Source: CAVQBP01 sp963740945 (GTDB taxonomy: Bacteria > Bacteroidota > Ignavibacteria > Ignavibacteriales > Ignavibacteriaceae). From it: a DNA stretch of 64,000 bases. The stretch spans positions 1 through 64,000 of the forward strand of contig CAVUGE010000010.1 in NCBI GenBank assembly GCA_963740945.1. Direction: 5' to 3'. The notes below the pieces were generated by a model. That model saw only the letters and a list, made by a program, of their open reading frames with translations. It searched no databases and was not told where the DNA came from. Positions 7,999-18,067 of this stretch are shown here, in pieces; positions within the stretch are counted from its first letter, which is position 1; the number at the start of each line of letters is the position of its first letter. Both the position numbers and the translations under genes were made by a program.

Positions 7999-8155
7999 AT
8001 TAATATAATCTACATTTTCAATTCATAATCCTATTTTTCCACTCAACACAAATTTTAGATTTTCCCTTGATTTTATAATAGCTTGTACAGTAAGAAATTC
8101 ATTCATTGTAACCATTTTCATAAAATTTTCGTCTTAATCAAAAAAAAGGTGTAAT

Positions 8156-9358
8156 ATGAAGAAGCAGACTATACTTAAATTAGGAGTGGTTATTGGCATA
8201 ATTGCGATTGGTTTTTTAGGAATGACATTGCTTAGTTCAACCGAAAAACACAGCAATGCCCGCGATTCAAAACCTGAAGTTAGAACTGTAAATACGGAGC
8301 CTGTAAAATTTGGGAATCACATCCTTGAAATTGAAGGCAATGGAGTTATTGTATCTCAAAAGACTTTAAATATTATTTCCGAAGCAAACGGAGTTGTCCT
8401 TTTTGCAAAAAATAATTTGAAAGACGGAACATTTGTTAAAGATGGTGAAGCGATTCTTGACATAGATTCACGGGAAGTTGAAAATAATCTTTATTCTTTG
8501 AGGTCATCTTTTCTAAATGCAGTTGCTTCAATTCTGCCGGATATGAAAATCGAAAACAGCCGGATTTATGAGAAGTGGTACGAATATTTTAACAAAATTG
8601 AAATAAAACAAACCCTGCCTGAGCTGCCTAATATTACTAACCTGCAGGAAAAGATAAAACTTAGTTCAAGAGATATATTTACAAAATATTATTCGGTAAA
8701 GAACCAAGAGATACTTCTTTCAAAATACAAAATCACCGCACCATTTGACGGGTTTATTACCTCGAATGGAATAATTGAAAACAGTTATATATCTAAAGGA
8801 CAGCAATTATTTTCAATTAGTGACGCTAAAAATCTTGAAATAGCTGTTCCTCTGCTTGTTGAAGAAATTAATATGATTAATTTTTCTTCAACTCCTTTAG
8901 TAAAAATATATTCCGATAAAAATAGTAAGGATTTAATTACCGGAAAGATTTTAAGGAAAGAAACAAATCTTGATAGGAATTCGCAGACTCTCAACGTTTA
9001 TGTTTCATTTTATAATGATAATTTGAACCCGTATTTCCTTCCGGGTAATTATGTGAACTTAAAAATACAAGGGAAGCACCTTGAAAATGTTGCGGCTATA
9101 CAACGCAGCTTGATTAATAATGATGGATTTGTTTATACAATGGAAAAGGGAAAACTTGCAAAAAAAGGAATTGACTTAATTACTATCCAGGGAAATAAAG
9201 CTATAATTAAAAATACACTGCCGAAAAATACAATATTAGTAACAACCGTTTTACAAAAACCATTAATTGGGATGGAGATACAGTCTAATAATAAAACAGC
9301 AAAATTTAAGAATGAAACAACTGAAGATAAGGTAGATCAACTTTCTAAATTAGATTAA
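8156..9358 (+). CDS. RND efflux periplasmic adaptor subunit (HlyD/AcrA family)
   Basis: A 400-residue membrane-fusion protein with an N-terminal membrane anchor at about residues 8-26 (LGVVIGIIAIGFLGMTLL). The first half of the lipoyl/barrel-sandwich hybrid is near residue 75 (NIISEANGVVLFAKNNLKDG), a short helical hairpin follows, and the second half is YKITAPFDGFITSNGI near 195. A beta-barrel and a membrane-proximal domain complete it. It would link the inner-membrane pump encoded next to an outer-membrane channel not encoded here. AGGTG lies upstream of ATG 8156. The pump gene starts 14 bases after its stop. Confidence 0.88.
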   Translation: MKKQTILKLGVVIGIIAIGFLGMTLLSSTEKHSNARDSKPEVRTVNTEPVKFGNHILEIEGNGVIVSQKTLNIISEANGVVLFAKNNLKDGTFVKDGEAILDIDSREVENNLYSLRSSFLNAVASILPDMKIENSRIYEKWYEYFNKIEIKQTLPELPNITNLQEKIKLSSRDIFTKYYSVKNQEILLSKYKITAPFDGFITSNGIIENSYISKGQQLFSISDAKNLEIAVPLLVEEINMINFSSTPLVKIYSDKNSKDLITGKILRKETNLDRNSQTLNVYVSFYNDNLNPYFLPGNYVNLKIQGKHLENVAAIQRSLINNDGFVYTMEKGKLAKKGIDLITIQGNKAIIKNTLPKNTILVTTVLQKPLIGMEIQSNNKTAKFKNETTEDKVDQLSKLD

Positions 9359-9372
9359 TAGGACTTAATATA

Positions 9373-12300
9373 ATGTCGAAGTTAATACAATATTTTATCA
9401 GGCATTCAATCATTACAAATTGGGTTATGCTTGTAATATGTTTTGCAGGGATCTTCGCTCTTTTGAATTTAGAAAAAAGAATAAATCCCAAAATGGAAAT
9501 TGACGAAATATCAATCAATATCCCCTACCCTGGAGCTTCCGCTGTTGAAGTAGAAGAAGGAATTATTATAAAGATAGAAGAAAGTTTGCGCGGAATCGAA
9601 GGCATTGAAAAAGTTTATTCAACTTCTCAGGACAATTACGGTTATTTAAATGTTGAAGTTGCTCCAGGTTATGATATGAATAAAGCCATCCAGGATGTTA
9701 AAAATGCTGTTAATTCAATTAACTCATATCCAACAGATGCGGAAAAACCGGTAATCTATCAGGAAACCCAATGGAACCGTGGAATAATGCTCAGTATATA
9801 CGGTCCAAAAGATTTATTTACTCTAAAAAAGATTGTTGAAGAATTTAGAGATGACCTTTTAAAGACAGGGAAAATTTCCAATATTATGATATGGGGAATT
9901 CCCGAAAGAGAATTTTCAATTGAAATTTCACCTGAAAATTTAATCAGGTATAAATTAACCATCGAAGATATTGCTCAAGCAGTCAGAAATTCAAGCTTGA
10001 ATATTTCTTCGGGATCGGTATTAACAGACCAGGAAGAAATTCTTATTCGAGCTTATAACAAAAAATATCATGCTGCTGATCTTGGAAATATCGAAATAGC
10101 ATCATCAATAAACGGACAAAAAATAAAGCTGGCGGATATATGCAATGTAAAGGAACAATGGCCTGATAATGTATTTTACTCTGAATACAATGGAAGAAAA
10201 TCAGTAGGTTTCAATGTTATGTATAACAACAATGAAGACGTTGTAGAAGTTGTAAAGATAACAGAAAATTTAGCCAAACAATACGAAACTAAATATGCCG
10301 GTCTGGTCCATTTTAATACTTTTATAAAAGAGACAGATGAACTGCAGGAGCGAATTGATTTAATGAGTCAAAATGGAATCCTGGGTTTAATCTTAGTCGT
10401 TGTTCTTCTCGGTATTTTTTTGAATTCAAGAGTAGCTTTCTGGGTTGCTGTCGGAATACCGGTTTCATTACTCGGCATGTTTTTTACCTTATGGATGCTT
10501 GACATAACAATAAATGAGATGAGTCTGTTTGGAATTATTATGGTTATTGGGATACTCGTGGATGACGGTATTGTTATTGGCGAGAGTATATACCTGCAAT
10601 GGGAAAAATATGGCAAATCCCCAATGAGAGCTGCAATTGACGGGACAATGGATGTGGTCAAACCTGTTTCTATATCTGTTATTACAACAATAGTTGCATT
10701 TATACCCTATTTCTATTTCTATGGCATGCTCGGAAAACATGTTTGGGAAATAGCAGCTGTTGTAATTATATCTCTGACGGTTTCTTTAATTGAAGCTTTA
10801 TTAATTCTTCCTGCGCATATTGCTCATTCAAAAGCCCTTCAAATTAATACGAGGGATAATAGTTTATTTAAAAGGGTTCGAACATCTATTGATAAAGGAT
10901 TGGATATATTCCTGAATAAATTTTATAAAAAGTTTTTGGCATTTTCATTAAGAAATAGATGGGCAGCATCTGCGGGTGTTCTTGCAGTAATTTTATTGAT
11001 AGTAGGACTGTTTCAGGGTTCACATGTAAGAGCACAGTTTTTTCCGGATCTGGAACCTCCTTATGCAAGGATACAAGCTGAAATGCCTGCCGGAACTTCT
11101 GCTAAAGTCGCAAATAAAATAAGATATAAATTAATTGATAAGTCATTGACATTTGCCAAGAACTGGGATAATCCCAAAAAAGGTAATCTGAACCCTATTC
11201 AGAATTATACATCATGGATGAACGGCGGAACAATAAACATATTTTTCGTTCTTCCCTCTTCAGGACAGCGGGGCTATTCAATCGGAGAATTTTCAGATGC
11301 TTTGAGTGAATATATTGGAACTTTTCCGGAAGCAGAGAACGTCACCGTGGGCGGCTGGACCTTTGGAGGCAGTCCGATTTCGGTAAGATTTCAAAGTTCC
11401 GACTACGCACAATTATTAAAGGCTAAAGATTTATTAAAAGATGAATTGCAAAAAATAGATGGTGTAAAAGATATCCGTGATGATACACCTCTGGGTAATA
11501 ACGAATTTATTGTTACGTTAAAGCCAAAAGGAAAAGCATTAGGGTTTACATTAAGGGATTTGACAACTCAATTAAGACAGGGATTTTACGGACAGGAAGT
11601 AATGAGACTGCAAAAAGGAAGAGACGAAGTAAAAGTTTGGGTTAGATTTACAAAGGATGATAGAATATCTGTTAGCCAAATTGAAAATTTAAAAATGAGA
11701 ACTCCTGCAGGAGATTATGTCCCTTTTAAAGAGGCTGCCTATTATAAAATTCAAAGAAGCTTAAGAAGAATAAGACATGAAGATGGTGAAAGATCCGTTA
11801 CTGTTTATGCAAATCTTGATTATTCAAAAAATGATCTTGCAGTAATTTTAGGGGATTTAAATTCTAATATTGTACCTAAAATACTCTCAAAAGTTGAAGG
11901 AGTATCAAGAAATTACGGCGGCGGTCAGTCGGAAGAAGTTGATAAAATGATTGGCTCAATGACATATTCGATGTCGATTGCTATGCTTGTTATATTCACA
12001 ATTTTAATGTTTTTGCTGAAATCATATTTACAGACGTTATTAATAATGAGTTTGATTCCGTTAGGGGTAATTGGGGCAATACTCGGTCATTTTATAATGG
12101 GAATACCAGTTTCTATTCTATCATTCCTTGGAATTGTTGCATTAGCAGGCATAATTATAAATGACTCCGTTGTTTTACTTGACAGGTTTAACAATTTAAT
12201 AAAAGATAGTGTGGATATTTTCGATGCTTTGTTAGATGCAGGTATAACTAGATTTCGCCCTATCGTTTTAACAACTATAACAACTGCAGCAGGTTTAGCT

Positions 12301-12504
12301 CCAATAATTTTCCTTAAAAGTGAACAAGGACAATTCTTAGCCCCAATGGCTGTATCAGTTGCCTTTGGATTAATATTTGGAACAATAATTACTCTATTGA
12401 TTTTGCCGTCGGCTTTGTATGTCATTAGCGATATTCGAGTCATGTTCCATAGAAATAAATCAAGAAATGAACTGGAACCGGCTTATAAAACTACCAACGG
12501 ATAG
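9373..12504 (+). CDS. RND-family efflux pump, inner-membrane subunit
   Basis: A 1043-residue AcrB/MexB-type proton-driven transporter, of full length. TM1 is followed by a large periplasmic loop. TM4 carries the proton-relay acidic pair in GILVDDGIVIGES near residue 398, and the second half repeats the plan with GIVALAGIIINDSVVLLDR. Family members export drugs, detergents or lipids; some in this phylum move other hydrophobic substrates. The substrate cannot be read from sequence. There is no TolC-like gene next to it, so it must share an outer-membrane channel. Confidence 0.92.
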   Translation: MSKLIQYFIRHSIITNWVMLVICFAGIFALLNLEKRINPKMEIDEISINIPYPGASAVEVEEGIIIKIEESLRGIEGIEKVYSTSQDNYGYLNVEVAPGYDMNKAIQDVKNAVNSINSYPTDAEKPVIYQETQWNRGIMLSIYGPKDLFTLKKIVEEFRDDLLKTGKISNIMIWGIPEREFSIEISPENLIRYKLTIEDIAQAVRNSSLNISSGSVLTDQEEILIRAYNKKYHAADLGNIEIASSINGQKIKLADICNVKEQWPDNVFYSEYNGRKSVGFNVMYNNNEDVVEVVKITENLAKQYETKYAGLVHFNTFIKETDELQERIDLMSQNGILGLILVVVLLGIFLNSRVAFWVAVGIPVSLLGMFFTLWMLDITINEMSLFGIIMVIGILVDDGIVIGESIYLQWEKYGKSPMRAAIDGTMDVVKPVSISVITTIVAFIPYFYFYGMLGKHVWEIAAVVIISLTVSLIEALLILPAHIAHSKALQINTRDNSLFKRVRTSIDKGLDIFLNKFYKKFLAFSLRNRWAASAGVLAVILLIVGLFQGSHVRAQFFPDLEPPYARIQAEMPAGTSAKVANKIRYKLIDKSLTFAKNWDNPKKGNLNPIQNYTSWMNGGTINIFFVLPSSGQRGYSIGEFSDALSEYIGTFPEAENVTVGGWTFGGSPISVRFQSSDYAQLLKAKDLLKDELQKIDGVKDIRDDTPLGNNEFIVTLKPKGKALGFTLRDLTTQLRQGFYGQEVMRLQKGRDEVKVWVRFTKDDRISVSQIENLKMRTPAGDYVPFKEAAYYKIQRSLRRIRHEDGERSVTVYANLDYSKNDLAVILGDLNSNIVPKILSKVEGVSRNYGGGQSEEVDKMIGSMTYSMSIAMLVIFTILMFLLKSYLQTLLIMSLIPLGVIGAILGHFIMGIPVSILSFLGIVALAGIIINDSVVLLDRFNNLIKDSVDIFDALLDAGITRFRPIVLTTITTAAGLAPIIFLKSEQGQFLAPMAVSVAFGLIFGTIITLLILPSALYVISDIRVMFHRNKSRNELEPAYKTTNG

Positions 12505-12544
12505 AATTATTAGTGTTAAGATATAAAATATAATGAAAGTTTCC

Positions 12545-12899
12545 TCTTCGAAGGAGATTTAGTGGTGTGTAATTTCTCAGAATACTCATCAATCCAGGCT
12601 TCTATATTTTCACAATTAATGGATATTTTTTAAACTTTCCCATCATATGAACCAAATATTATACTTGAGTCATTACCAATTGTCGGTGATTATAATATAG
12701 TATAAATCCATTTAGGTACACCGTTTTGATCGAATGCGTATAAACTTGTATCTGTATAACATACATATATATTATTTTGATCACTTATACATGTTGTAAA
12801 TTGGATATCTCCGCCTGTTAAAATATTCCAGTTTAAATATTTCTAACCATTTTTATTTATCCACTGATGGTAGAGAGCATGTGTGAATATTGTTAGCTC
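12545..12899 (-). pseudogene. Decayed PQQ-like beta-propeller gene
   Basis: The 410-base gap before the leucine-rich genes is not empty. On the minus strand one frame reads ...HQWINKNG-stop-KYLNW..., then SDQNNIYVCYTDTSLYAFDQ, NGVPKWIYTIL-stop, SPTIGNDSSIIFGSYDGKV-stop-KI. The repeating pattern 'I..G.DG.IY.GS.DG.LYA....G..KW' is that of outer-membrane-assembly/PQQ-type propeller blades. Three in-frame stops and the lack of a start mark it as dead. No frame change is needed across about 110 codons, so decay looks recent and by point mutation. Confidence 0.65.
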
Positions 12900-12914
12900 A
12901 CTGTTTCATATTCT

Positions 12915-14363
12915 CTAGTAAAGTATTACATACACTCCCCTATCACTTAGTATCTTTATCTGTTCGGTTTTCGCAATTTCACTTAAAGGATTATAACCTA
13001 TATAAAGAGTAGAATATTCATCCATCCCTTTGCATTCAATTATTGGCGTAAGATCTTCAATTTTATTAAATCCTAAATCAAGAACTTTCAGATTTTGTAA
13101 TTCCTTTATTGCATCTATGTCATTTAATCTGTTATTATTTACATCCAGAAAATTCAAGAATTCAAGATTGCCCACTGCAGAAATATTAGTAAGACGGTTT
13201 GATTCTGCCCAAAGGACTTCAAGGTTTTTTAATGATGAGATCCCGTTTAGGTTGGTTAAATAATTGGCTCCTACATTTAGTTCTTTTATACTTGTTAAAT
13301 TTGCTAAGGAGCTGATATCTGAAAGCCGGTTAAAATACAAATCAAGCAATTCTAAATTCTGAAGATCATATGATCCGGGAAAATCCGTGATAATATTACT
13401 ATTTAATATAAGGTACTTCAGTTTTGGCATTTCTGATATAAATGATACATCTTTTATTTTATTTTGAGCTAAATCAAGAGTTTCAAGATTTTCTAAATCT
13501 AACAGACCGGAAATTGTAGAAATACTATTATTTGAAATTGATAAAACTTTTAAATTAAGTATATGAGATATTGTAGATATCTCTTTAAGCTGGTTCCCAT
13601 CCAGATACAGGTTCTGAAGATTATTAAGATTCTCTATACTTCCCATTGAGGAAATTTGGTTGCCGCTGCAATTTAATTCTATCAAATCATTGAAACCGGA
13701 AAACGAAGGAAGATTTTTTATCCTGTTATTACCTGCATTAATATTTTTTATTTTTTTATTCTCTATCAATGAGGATATATCTTCAACGGAATTATTTTGA
13801 AAATAAATATTTTCTAAGTTGTTTAGAGCCGCCAGTGCAGATATATCAGAAATCTGATTAAATGACAGATTAAGTGTTTTCAAATTATGAAGGTTTTCTA
13901 ATGCCGATATATCAGAAATTTTATTAATATCCGTTATAAGTGTTTCTATTGTTGAATCAGAAGCTAGGGGAGATAAATCGACAATATAGTTTGAAGATAT
14001 ATTAAGATAATTTAAATTTGTGCAGGATTGAAGTCCTTGCAGATCAGAGATATATTTACTGCTTAAATCCAGGTGTGTAATATTTTCAAGATCTTTATTA
14101 GAAATATATTCTAAACTATTTCCGATCAAAGTACTGTCGGGTCTTTCTGAAATTATTTCTTCAAATACTGCTGCCCTTAAATGCTTATCCCTAAATACGC
14201 TTAATACTCCAAAAAGATCATATTTAATAATTTCATTATATCCCGGCGGAATCCCTGTCAATGTACTTTGATCGCATCCGGTTAAGGCTAAAAAAATTAA
14301 GACAAAAAGCAAAAAAGAAGTTTGCACTAAACTTAATAACTTATCTTTCATTATTTTCCACAT
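12915..14363 (-). CDS. Leucine-rich-repeat lipoprotein, internalin-like
   Basis: A 482-residue surface lipoprotein. The signal peptide ends in a lipobox (FLALTGC, followed by DQ). From about residue 90 to 445 it carries ~16 repeats of ~22 residues of the SDS22/internalin type (for example LKTLNLSFNQISDISAL), closed by IKILSDRGVYVILY. Such solenoids bind proteins, so adhesion or surface recognition is likely; no partner is evident. ATG 14363 has AAGG before it; ATG 14351 four codons later is an alternative. It follows its paralogue at 14373 by 9 bases. There is no T9SS sorting domain. Confidence 0.82.
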   Translation of the reverse strand: MWKIMKDKLLSLVQTSFLLFVLIFLALTGCDQSTLTGIPPGYNEIIKYDLFGVLSVFRDKHLRAAVFEEIISERPDSTLIGNSLEYISNKDLENITHLDLSSKYISDLQGLQSCTNLNYLNISSNYIVDLSPLASDSTIETLITDINKISDISALENLHNLKTLNLSFNQISDISALAALNNLENIYFQNNSVEDISSLIENKKIKNINAGNNRIKNLPSFSGFNDLIELNCSGNQISSMGSIENLNNLQNLYLDGNQLKEISTISHILNLKVLSISNNSISTISGLLDLENLETLDLAQNKIKDVSFISEMPKLKYLILNSNIITDFPGSYDLQNLELLDLYFNRLSDISSLANLTSIKELNVGANYLTNLNGISSLKNLEVLWAESNRLTNISAVGNLEFLNFLDVNNNRLNDIDAIKELQNLKVLDLGFNKIEDLTPIIECKGMDEYSTLYIGYNPLSEIAKTEQIKILSDRGVYVILY

Positions 14364-14372
14364 AGTATTGCC

Positions 14373-15782
14373 TTAGTAAAGTATTACATTGACTCCCCTA
14401 TCACTCAGTATCTTTATTTGTTCGTTCTTAGCAGTATCGGTTATAGGATTACGGCCTATATACAGAGAAGAAGATTCTCTCATACCGGGACATTCTATAA
14501 TCGGCGTTAAGTCCTTAACCATGTTGGAATTTAAGTGAAGGTCATTCAAATTCTTTAAGCATTTTACCGGATCAATATCCTCTATTTTGTTTCCCGCTGC
14601 ATCCAGAGAATTCAATTCTGTAAAATTAGCGACACAGGATATATCTGTAAGATAATTATCAGATATTCGAAGAGATTTTAACCACGTCATTGAAGATAAA
14701 GTATCTATATTTGTTAAACCATTCCCGCCTATATCCAGTGTAATCAAATTTGTTAGATTTAATATAGGACCGACATTCTTTAGATCGGTGTTGTATAAAC
14801 CGAGATACTCTATACTTTTAAGATTATATAGTGGAGAGATATCTTTTATTTGATTAACACTTAACCAGAGATAATTTAATTTCGGCATACCTGTTAAAAA
14901 TGTTATATCGCTAATCTTATTATTACTCAATGTAATATATTCAACGTTATTTAAATTTGACATCCCGCTGATTGAAGTAATCTTGTTATCATCCAAAAAT
15001 AAAGTTCTTAAGTTTGGCAGATTGGATATAGTAGATATTTTAGTAATCAGATTTGATTGTAGATATATATATTGCATGTTTTCAAGATTTTCAATACTTC
15101 CTATAGTTGTAATCTGGTTATTGTCGGCATATATTTCCATTAAATTTTTAAAACCGGTAAATGAAGGTAGACTCCTGATCTTGTTGTAGGAAATGTTGAG
15201 ATGAAATAAATTTTTATTATTTATTAATAGAGAAATATCTTCAATGGAATTTTGGTATAAATTGATACTTTGCAGGTTGGTTGAACTTTCTAACGCAGAT
15301 ATATCTTTAATTTGATTATTACTTAAATCCAGTTCACTTAATCTATGAAAGTTTGAGAGTACCGAAATATCTGAAATCTTATTAGAACGGGCACTAAATG
15401 ATACAAGCAGTGAATCAGGCGCTAAAAGAGAAATATCATTTATTGAACATGAAGATATATTAAGTGAAATCAATCCTTTGCAGTATTGTATACCTTCCAG
15501 ATTATCAACGTAAGAACTATTTATTGCAAGGTAAAAGAGATGCTTCAGATCATCCATTTTCAAGACTATGCTGTCAGATTTTCCTGACATTAATTGTTTG
15601 AATACTGCATCTCTTAAGGTTTTATTTGGAAATACATTAAGCACACCATTAGGATCATTTCTAAGATAATCGGAATATATCGGGGGGAGACCTAACAATG
15701 TTTCATCGCAGCCTAAATTAGTAAGGAGTGCAAAAAATAAAACAAAATAAATTGAAATTATTAAAAATAATTTGTGTTTCAT
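14373..15782 (-). CDS. Leucine-rich-repeat lipoprotein, tandem paralogue
   Basis: A 469-residue paralogue of the gene downstream, sharing the same plan: lipobox LLTNLGC, a short N-terminal region (VFPNKTLRDAVFKQLMSG versus VFRDKHLRAAVFEEI in the other copy), repeats such as LSELDLSNNQIKDISALES, and an almost identical cap (IKILSDRGVNVILY). The two have diverged widely in the exposed repeat positions, as expected if each binds a different ligand. AGGGG precedes ATG 15782. The pair is probably one operon and arose by tandem duplication. Confidence 0.82.
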   Translation of the reverse strand: MKHKLFLIISIYFVLFFALLTNLGCDETLLGLPPIYSDYLRNDPNGVLNVFPNKTLRDAVFKQLMSGKSDSIVLKMDDLKHLFYLAINSSYVDNLEGIQYCKGLISLNISSCSINDISLLAPDSLLVSFSARSNKISDISVLSNFHRLSELDLSNNQIKDISALESSTNLQSINLYQNSIEDISLLINNKNLFHLNISYNKIRSLPSFTGFKNLMEIYADNNQITTIGSIENLENMQYIYLQSNLITKISTISNLPNLRTLFLDDNKITSISGMSNLNNVEYITLSNNKISDITFLTGMPKLNYLWLSVNQIKDISPLYNLKSIEYLGLYNTDLKNVGPILNLTNLITLDIGGNGLTNIDTLSSMTWLKSLRISDNYLTDISCVANFTELNSLDAAGNKIEDIDPVKCLKNLNDLHLNSNMVKDLTPIIECPGMRESSSLYIGRNPITDTAKNEQIKILSDRGVNVILY

Positions 15783-15811
15783 TATTTCCCCTTTTTTTAT
15801 ATAATATTTAA

Positions 15812-16354
15812 TTATTTATCATTAATCAAATATATTTTACTGTTATCGACATTATAAAGCATGGGCGCAACAATTATTTTGGGATACCTTAACCGTAGCC
15901 GTTTAGCTTCACTAATAACAAAATCAATTTCATTCCCGATTTCAAACATAGGAGCAAAATGCATAAAATGTTCTTCAGCCCATTCCCTATCCCATCCCGC
16001 CTTTTCAACCAGTCCGTTAACAAACTGTTCTTTACGCGATATAAGATTAACCATTCCGCAATTATTATGCCCGATAAGGACAATAAACCGTACATTTCCA
16101 ACGGCTATCGCATAAGATATTTTAAATTCACTATATCTCAGGTTTGCTCCGCCGGCTCTGATTATATAAGCAAAATTATCAGGAATCCGTAAATGTTTCC
16201 TATTATCCATACACATCCCGATTAAAAGCTGTGCTTGCGAATATTCATCAAGTGGCTTATTCAGATTATGATACTGAAGAAAAAGTCCGATTGGCGTCTC
16301 CCTGTATTCAGGAAAAATATCATCTTCTGATACTATTTCTACTAATCTCTTCAT
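15812..16354 (-). CDS. Beta-carbonic anhydrase-like protein
   Basis: A 180-residue cytoplasmic protein with the beta-class zinc pattern: C48-x-D50-x-R52 in GMCMDNRKHLR, then H96 and C99 in LIGHNNCGM. The Cys-His-Cys ligands and the Asp-Arg dyad are therefore intact. The substrate-channel segment IRAGGANLRYSE replaces the common 'RNAGN' region, and the protein is shorter than typical 200-220-residue enzymes, as in the small carbonic-anhydrase-like branch. CO2 hydration is likely but not certain for that branch. It has no clear functional link to the lipoproteins beside it. Confidence 0.75.
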   Translation of the reverse strand: MKRLVEIVSEDDIFPEYRETPIGLFLQYHNLNKPLDEYSQAQLLIGMCMDNRKHLRIPDNFAYIIRAGGANLRYSEFKISYAIAVGNVRFIVLIGHNNCGMVNLISRKEQFVNGLVEKAGWDREWAEEHFMHFAPMFEIGNEIDFVISEAKRLRLRYPKIIVAPMLYNVDNSKIYLINDK

Positions 16355-16440
16355 TGATACCGGGTTTTTACTTTTAAATAATGATTTAAAAGTTAAATTA
16401 TAATTTCCTCACAATTTCTGCAAACTAAAAAAATATATCT

Positions 16441-17733
16441 TCATAGTGAAAAATTTGTACTAATAAGGAAATTATTCTGCTTCAAGTTTAATCTTGTTCC
16501 GTCCGGCATTTCTGCGTTACCTAATCCTGATAGTCCGGTGTCAAATAAGAGTTCCGTTGAAAAATGATGATCCCATTTTATCTCAAACCCATATATCAGA
16601 CTGAAAAAACTTTTAGCATTCACAGTTCCGTTAGCATATTTTTTTGCCTCATCCATCGGACCGATAAAATACTCTTCTAGTTCTTCTTTAAAAGGAATAT
16701 TTATTGAAGGTCCGATAATAATTTTTAAGAACTCCATATTTTGCGGGAACGGCTCAAATTGAATCAGTACCGGCATTTCAAAAGTATTAAGGTAAATGTT
16801 TGAAGTTGCCTGATAATAATTAATATCATAGTTCGGGATTGAATTAAAATAATTATAAATCCCTCCTTTAATATTATAGATTATTCCAGGTTTAATTTTA
16901 ATATTAGTGTTAACTTTCCATAAGTAATACAATCCAAATGTATAATGCTCTTTATATGTAGTTGTATAATATCTATTATCCGAAAAGCTGCCGCTTAAAA
17001 CAGAAGATGTAATTCCTGCCATAAAACTGAACCGCTTAAAAAAGCTTAAAGTTTTCGAATCATTATTATTCAGAATATAAGTTTCGGAATTTCCAAAAAT
17101 AATGCCTGATATCATTCCTGTAAGTCCGAAAAAAACCGAACCTGCAATTAAACCCAGTTCGGGAGACCTGTTCCTAATACTTGCATCACTTCCTATTTTA
17201 TAGCCGAATACTCCACCTGCAAACATCCCTGCGAGTCCAAACTGCTTCATCCCCTTTAAATGATTACTATAAGAAAAAGAATTTATATCCTGAGCGGGTT
17301 TAGAAAATATATTTTCATGTTCCCAAAAATAACTGATTGAATCTTTTAAGAAGAAAGCACTGTTTACATAAATTATGGAATCATTTTTTAGCTGAATACT
17401 CCCATCAAAATTAACTGGATGCAAAGAATTATAATATGTATAATTAATATTTTTAATTAATATGAGAGGAATTGATGAGCGGTATTTGTCAGTAATTTCA
17501 GCACACCAGTAAACCGAATCGTTTCTGACTTTTATATCTTTTACATCAACATTTTTCCCATTCATTAAGATTATTTCTGCACTTCTATCTTTAAAAGTAG
17601 AATTTATTTTGGAATAGTAATCAGTACCGGAATTAAAATCTTTGACAACATATTGGTTACTGCAACCGGTGTAGATTATGAAGATAATGAGATAAAGTGG
17701 GAATAGATGTATTGTAAAAAATTTTTGTTTCAT
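16441..17733 (-). CDS. Lipoprotein with glycine-zipper segment and C-terminal barrel-like region
   Basis: A 430-residue protein not recognised as a named family. A signal peptide ends in a lipobox-like IIYTGC. Residues ~40-150 form a beta-rich region on 'expression of an ORF into the envelope' style repeats (EIILMNGKNVDVKDIKVRND). Around 165-215 there is a glycine-zipper pair (GLAGMFAGGVFGYKIGSD and GLTGMISGIIFGN). The last ~200 residues alternate in the manner of an outer-membrane barrel and end FLISTNFSL. An outer-membrane location is likely; the role is unknown. It is separated from its neighbours by 86 and 334 bases. Confidence 0.6.
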   Translation of the reverse strand: MKQKFFTIHLFPLYLIIFIIYTGCSNQYVVKDFNSGTDYYSKINSTFKDRSAEIILMNGKNVDVKDIKVRNDSVYWCAEITDKYRSSIPLILIKNINYTYYNSLHPVNFDGSIQLKNDSIIYVNSAFFLKDSISYFWEHENIFSKPAQDINSFSYSNHLKGMKQFGLAGMFAGGVFGYKIGSDASIRNRSPELGLIAGSVFFGLTGMISGIIFGNSETYILNNNDSKTLSFFKRFSFMAGITSSVLSGSFSDNRYYTTTYKEHYTFGLYYLWKVNTNIKIKPGIIYNIKGGIYNYFNSIPNYDINYYQATSNIYLNTFEMPVLIQFEPFPQNMEFLKIIIGPSINIPFKEELEEYFIGPMDEAKKYANGTVNAKSFFSLIYGFEIKWDHHFSTELLFDTGLSGLGNAEMPDGTRLNLKQNNFLISTNFSL

Positions 17734-18064
17734 GATCTCCCCGCTAAAGTTTTACTTATCAGATACCCGTTTTTTTTTGAAAACTATCTAAATCTATATT
17801 AAATAAAGTTTAAGTTCAAGAGCAAGTTCAAGAAATATTAAGTTTCAAGTGTAAGTTCTTAAGAGAATAGTTCTTACTCATATTTCTACGGCATCTCTTT
17901 GCTATACGTCAATATTATTACATGGACAAATTTTTCGCTTTTTTCCCCTGAATAAAAATTGCAATTTCTCCATAAAGATTTGGTTATAGATATAACCAGA
18001 TTCAGGCTACTAACTCTTCTATTATTTTGGTATCAATTATTATAACTATGGAATGAGGGACTAA
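17734..18064. other. Divergent intergenic region, no gene seen
   Basis: About 330 AT-rich bases between two divergently transcribed loci. A run of related AAGTTCAAG-like words at about 17808-17860 is visible. GAGGGA at about 18053 is a possible Shine-Dalgarno for the broken gene that follows. I see no RNA gene and no conserved promoter. Confidence 0.4.
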
Positions 18065-18067
18065 ATT

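Noticed and set aside
9373..12504. Heavy-metal (CusA-type) efflux pump
   Set aside because: No methionine-rich metal relay is evident, and the adaptor lacks metal-binding motifs; a general hydrophobe exporter is the safer call.
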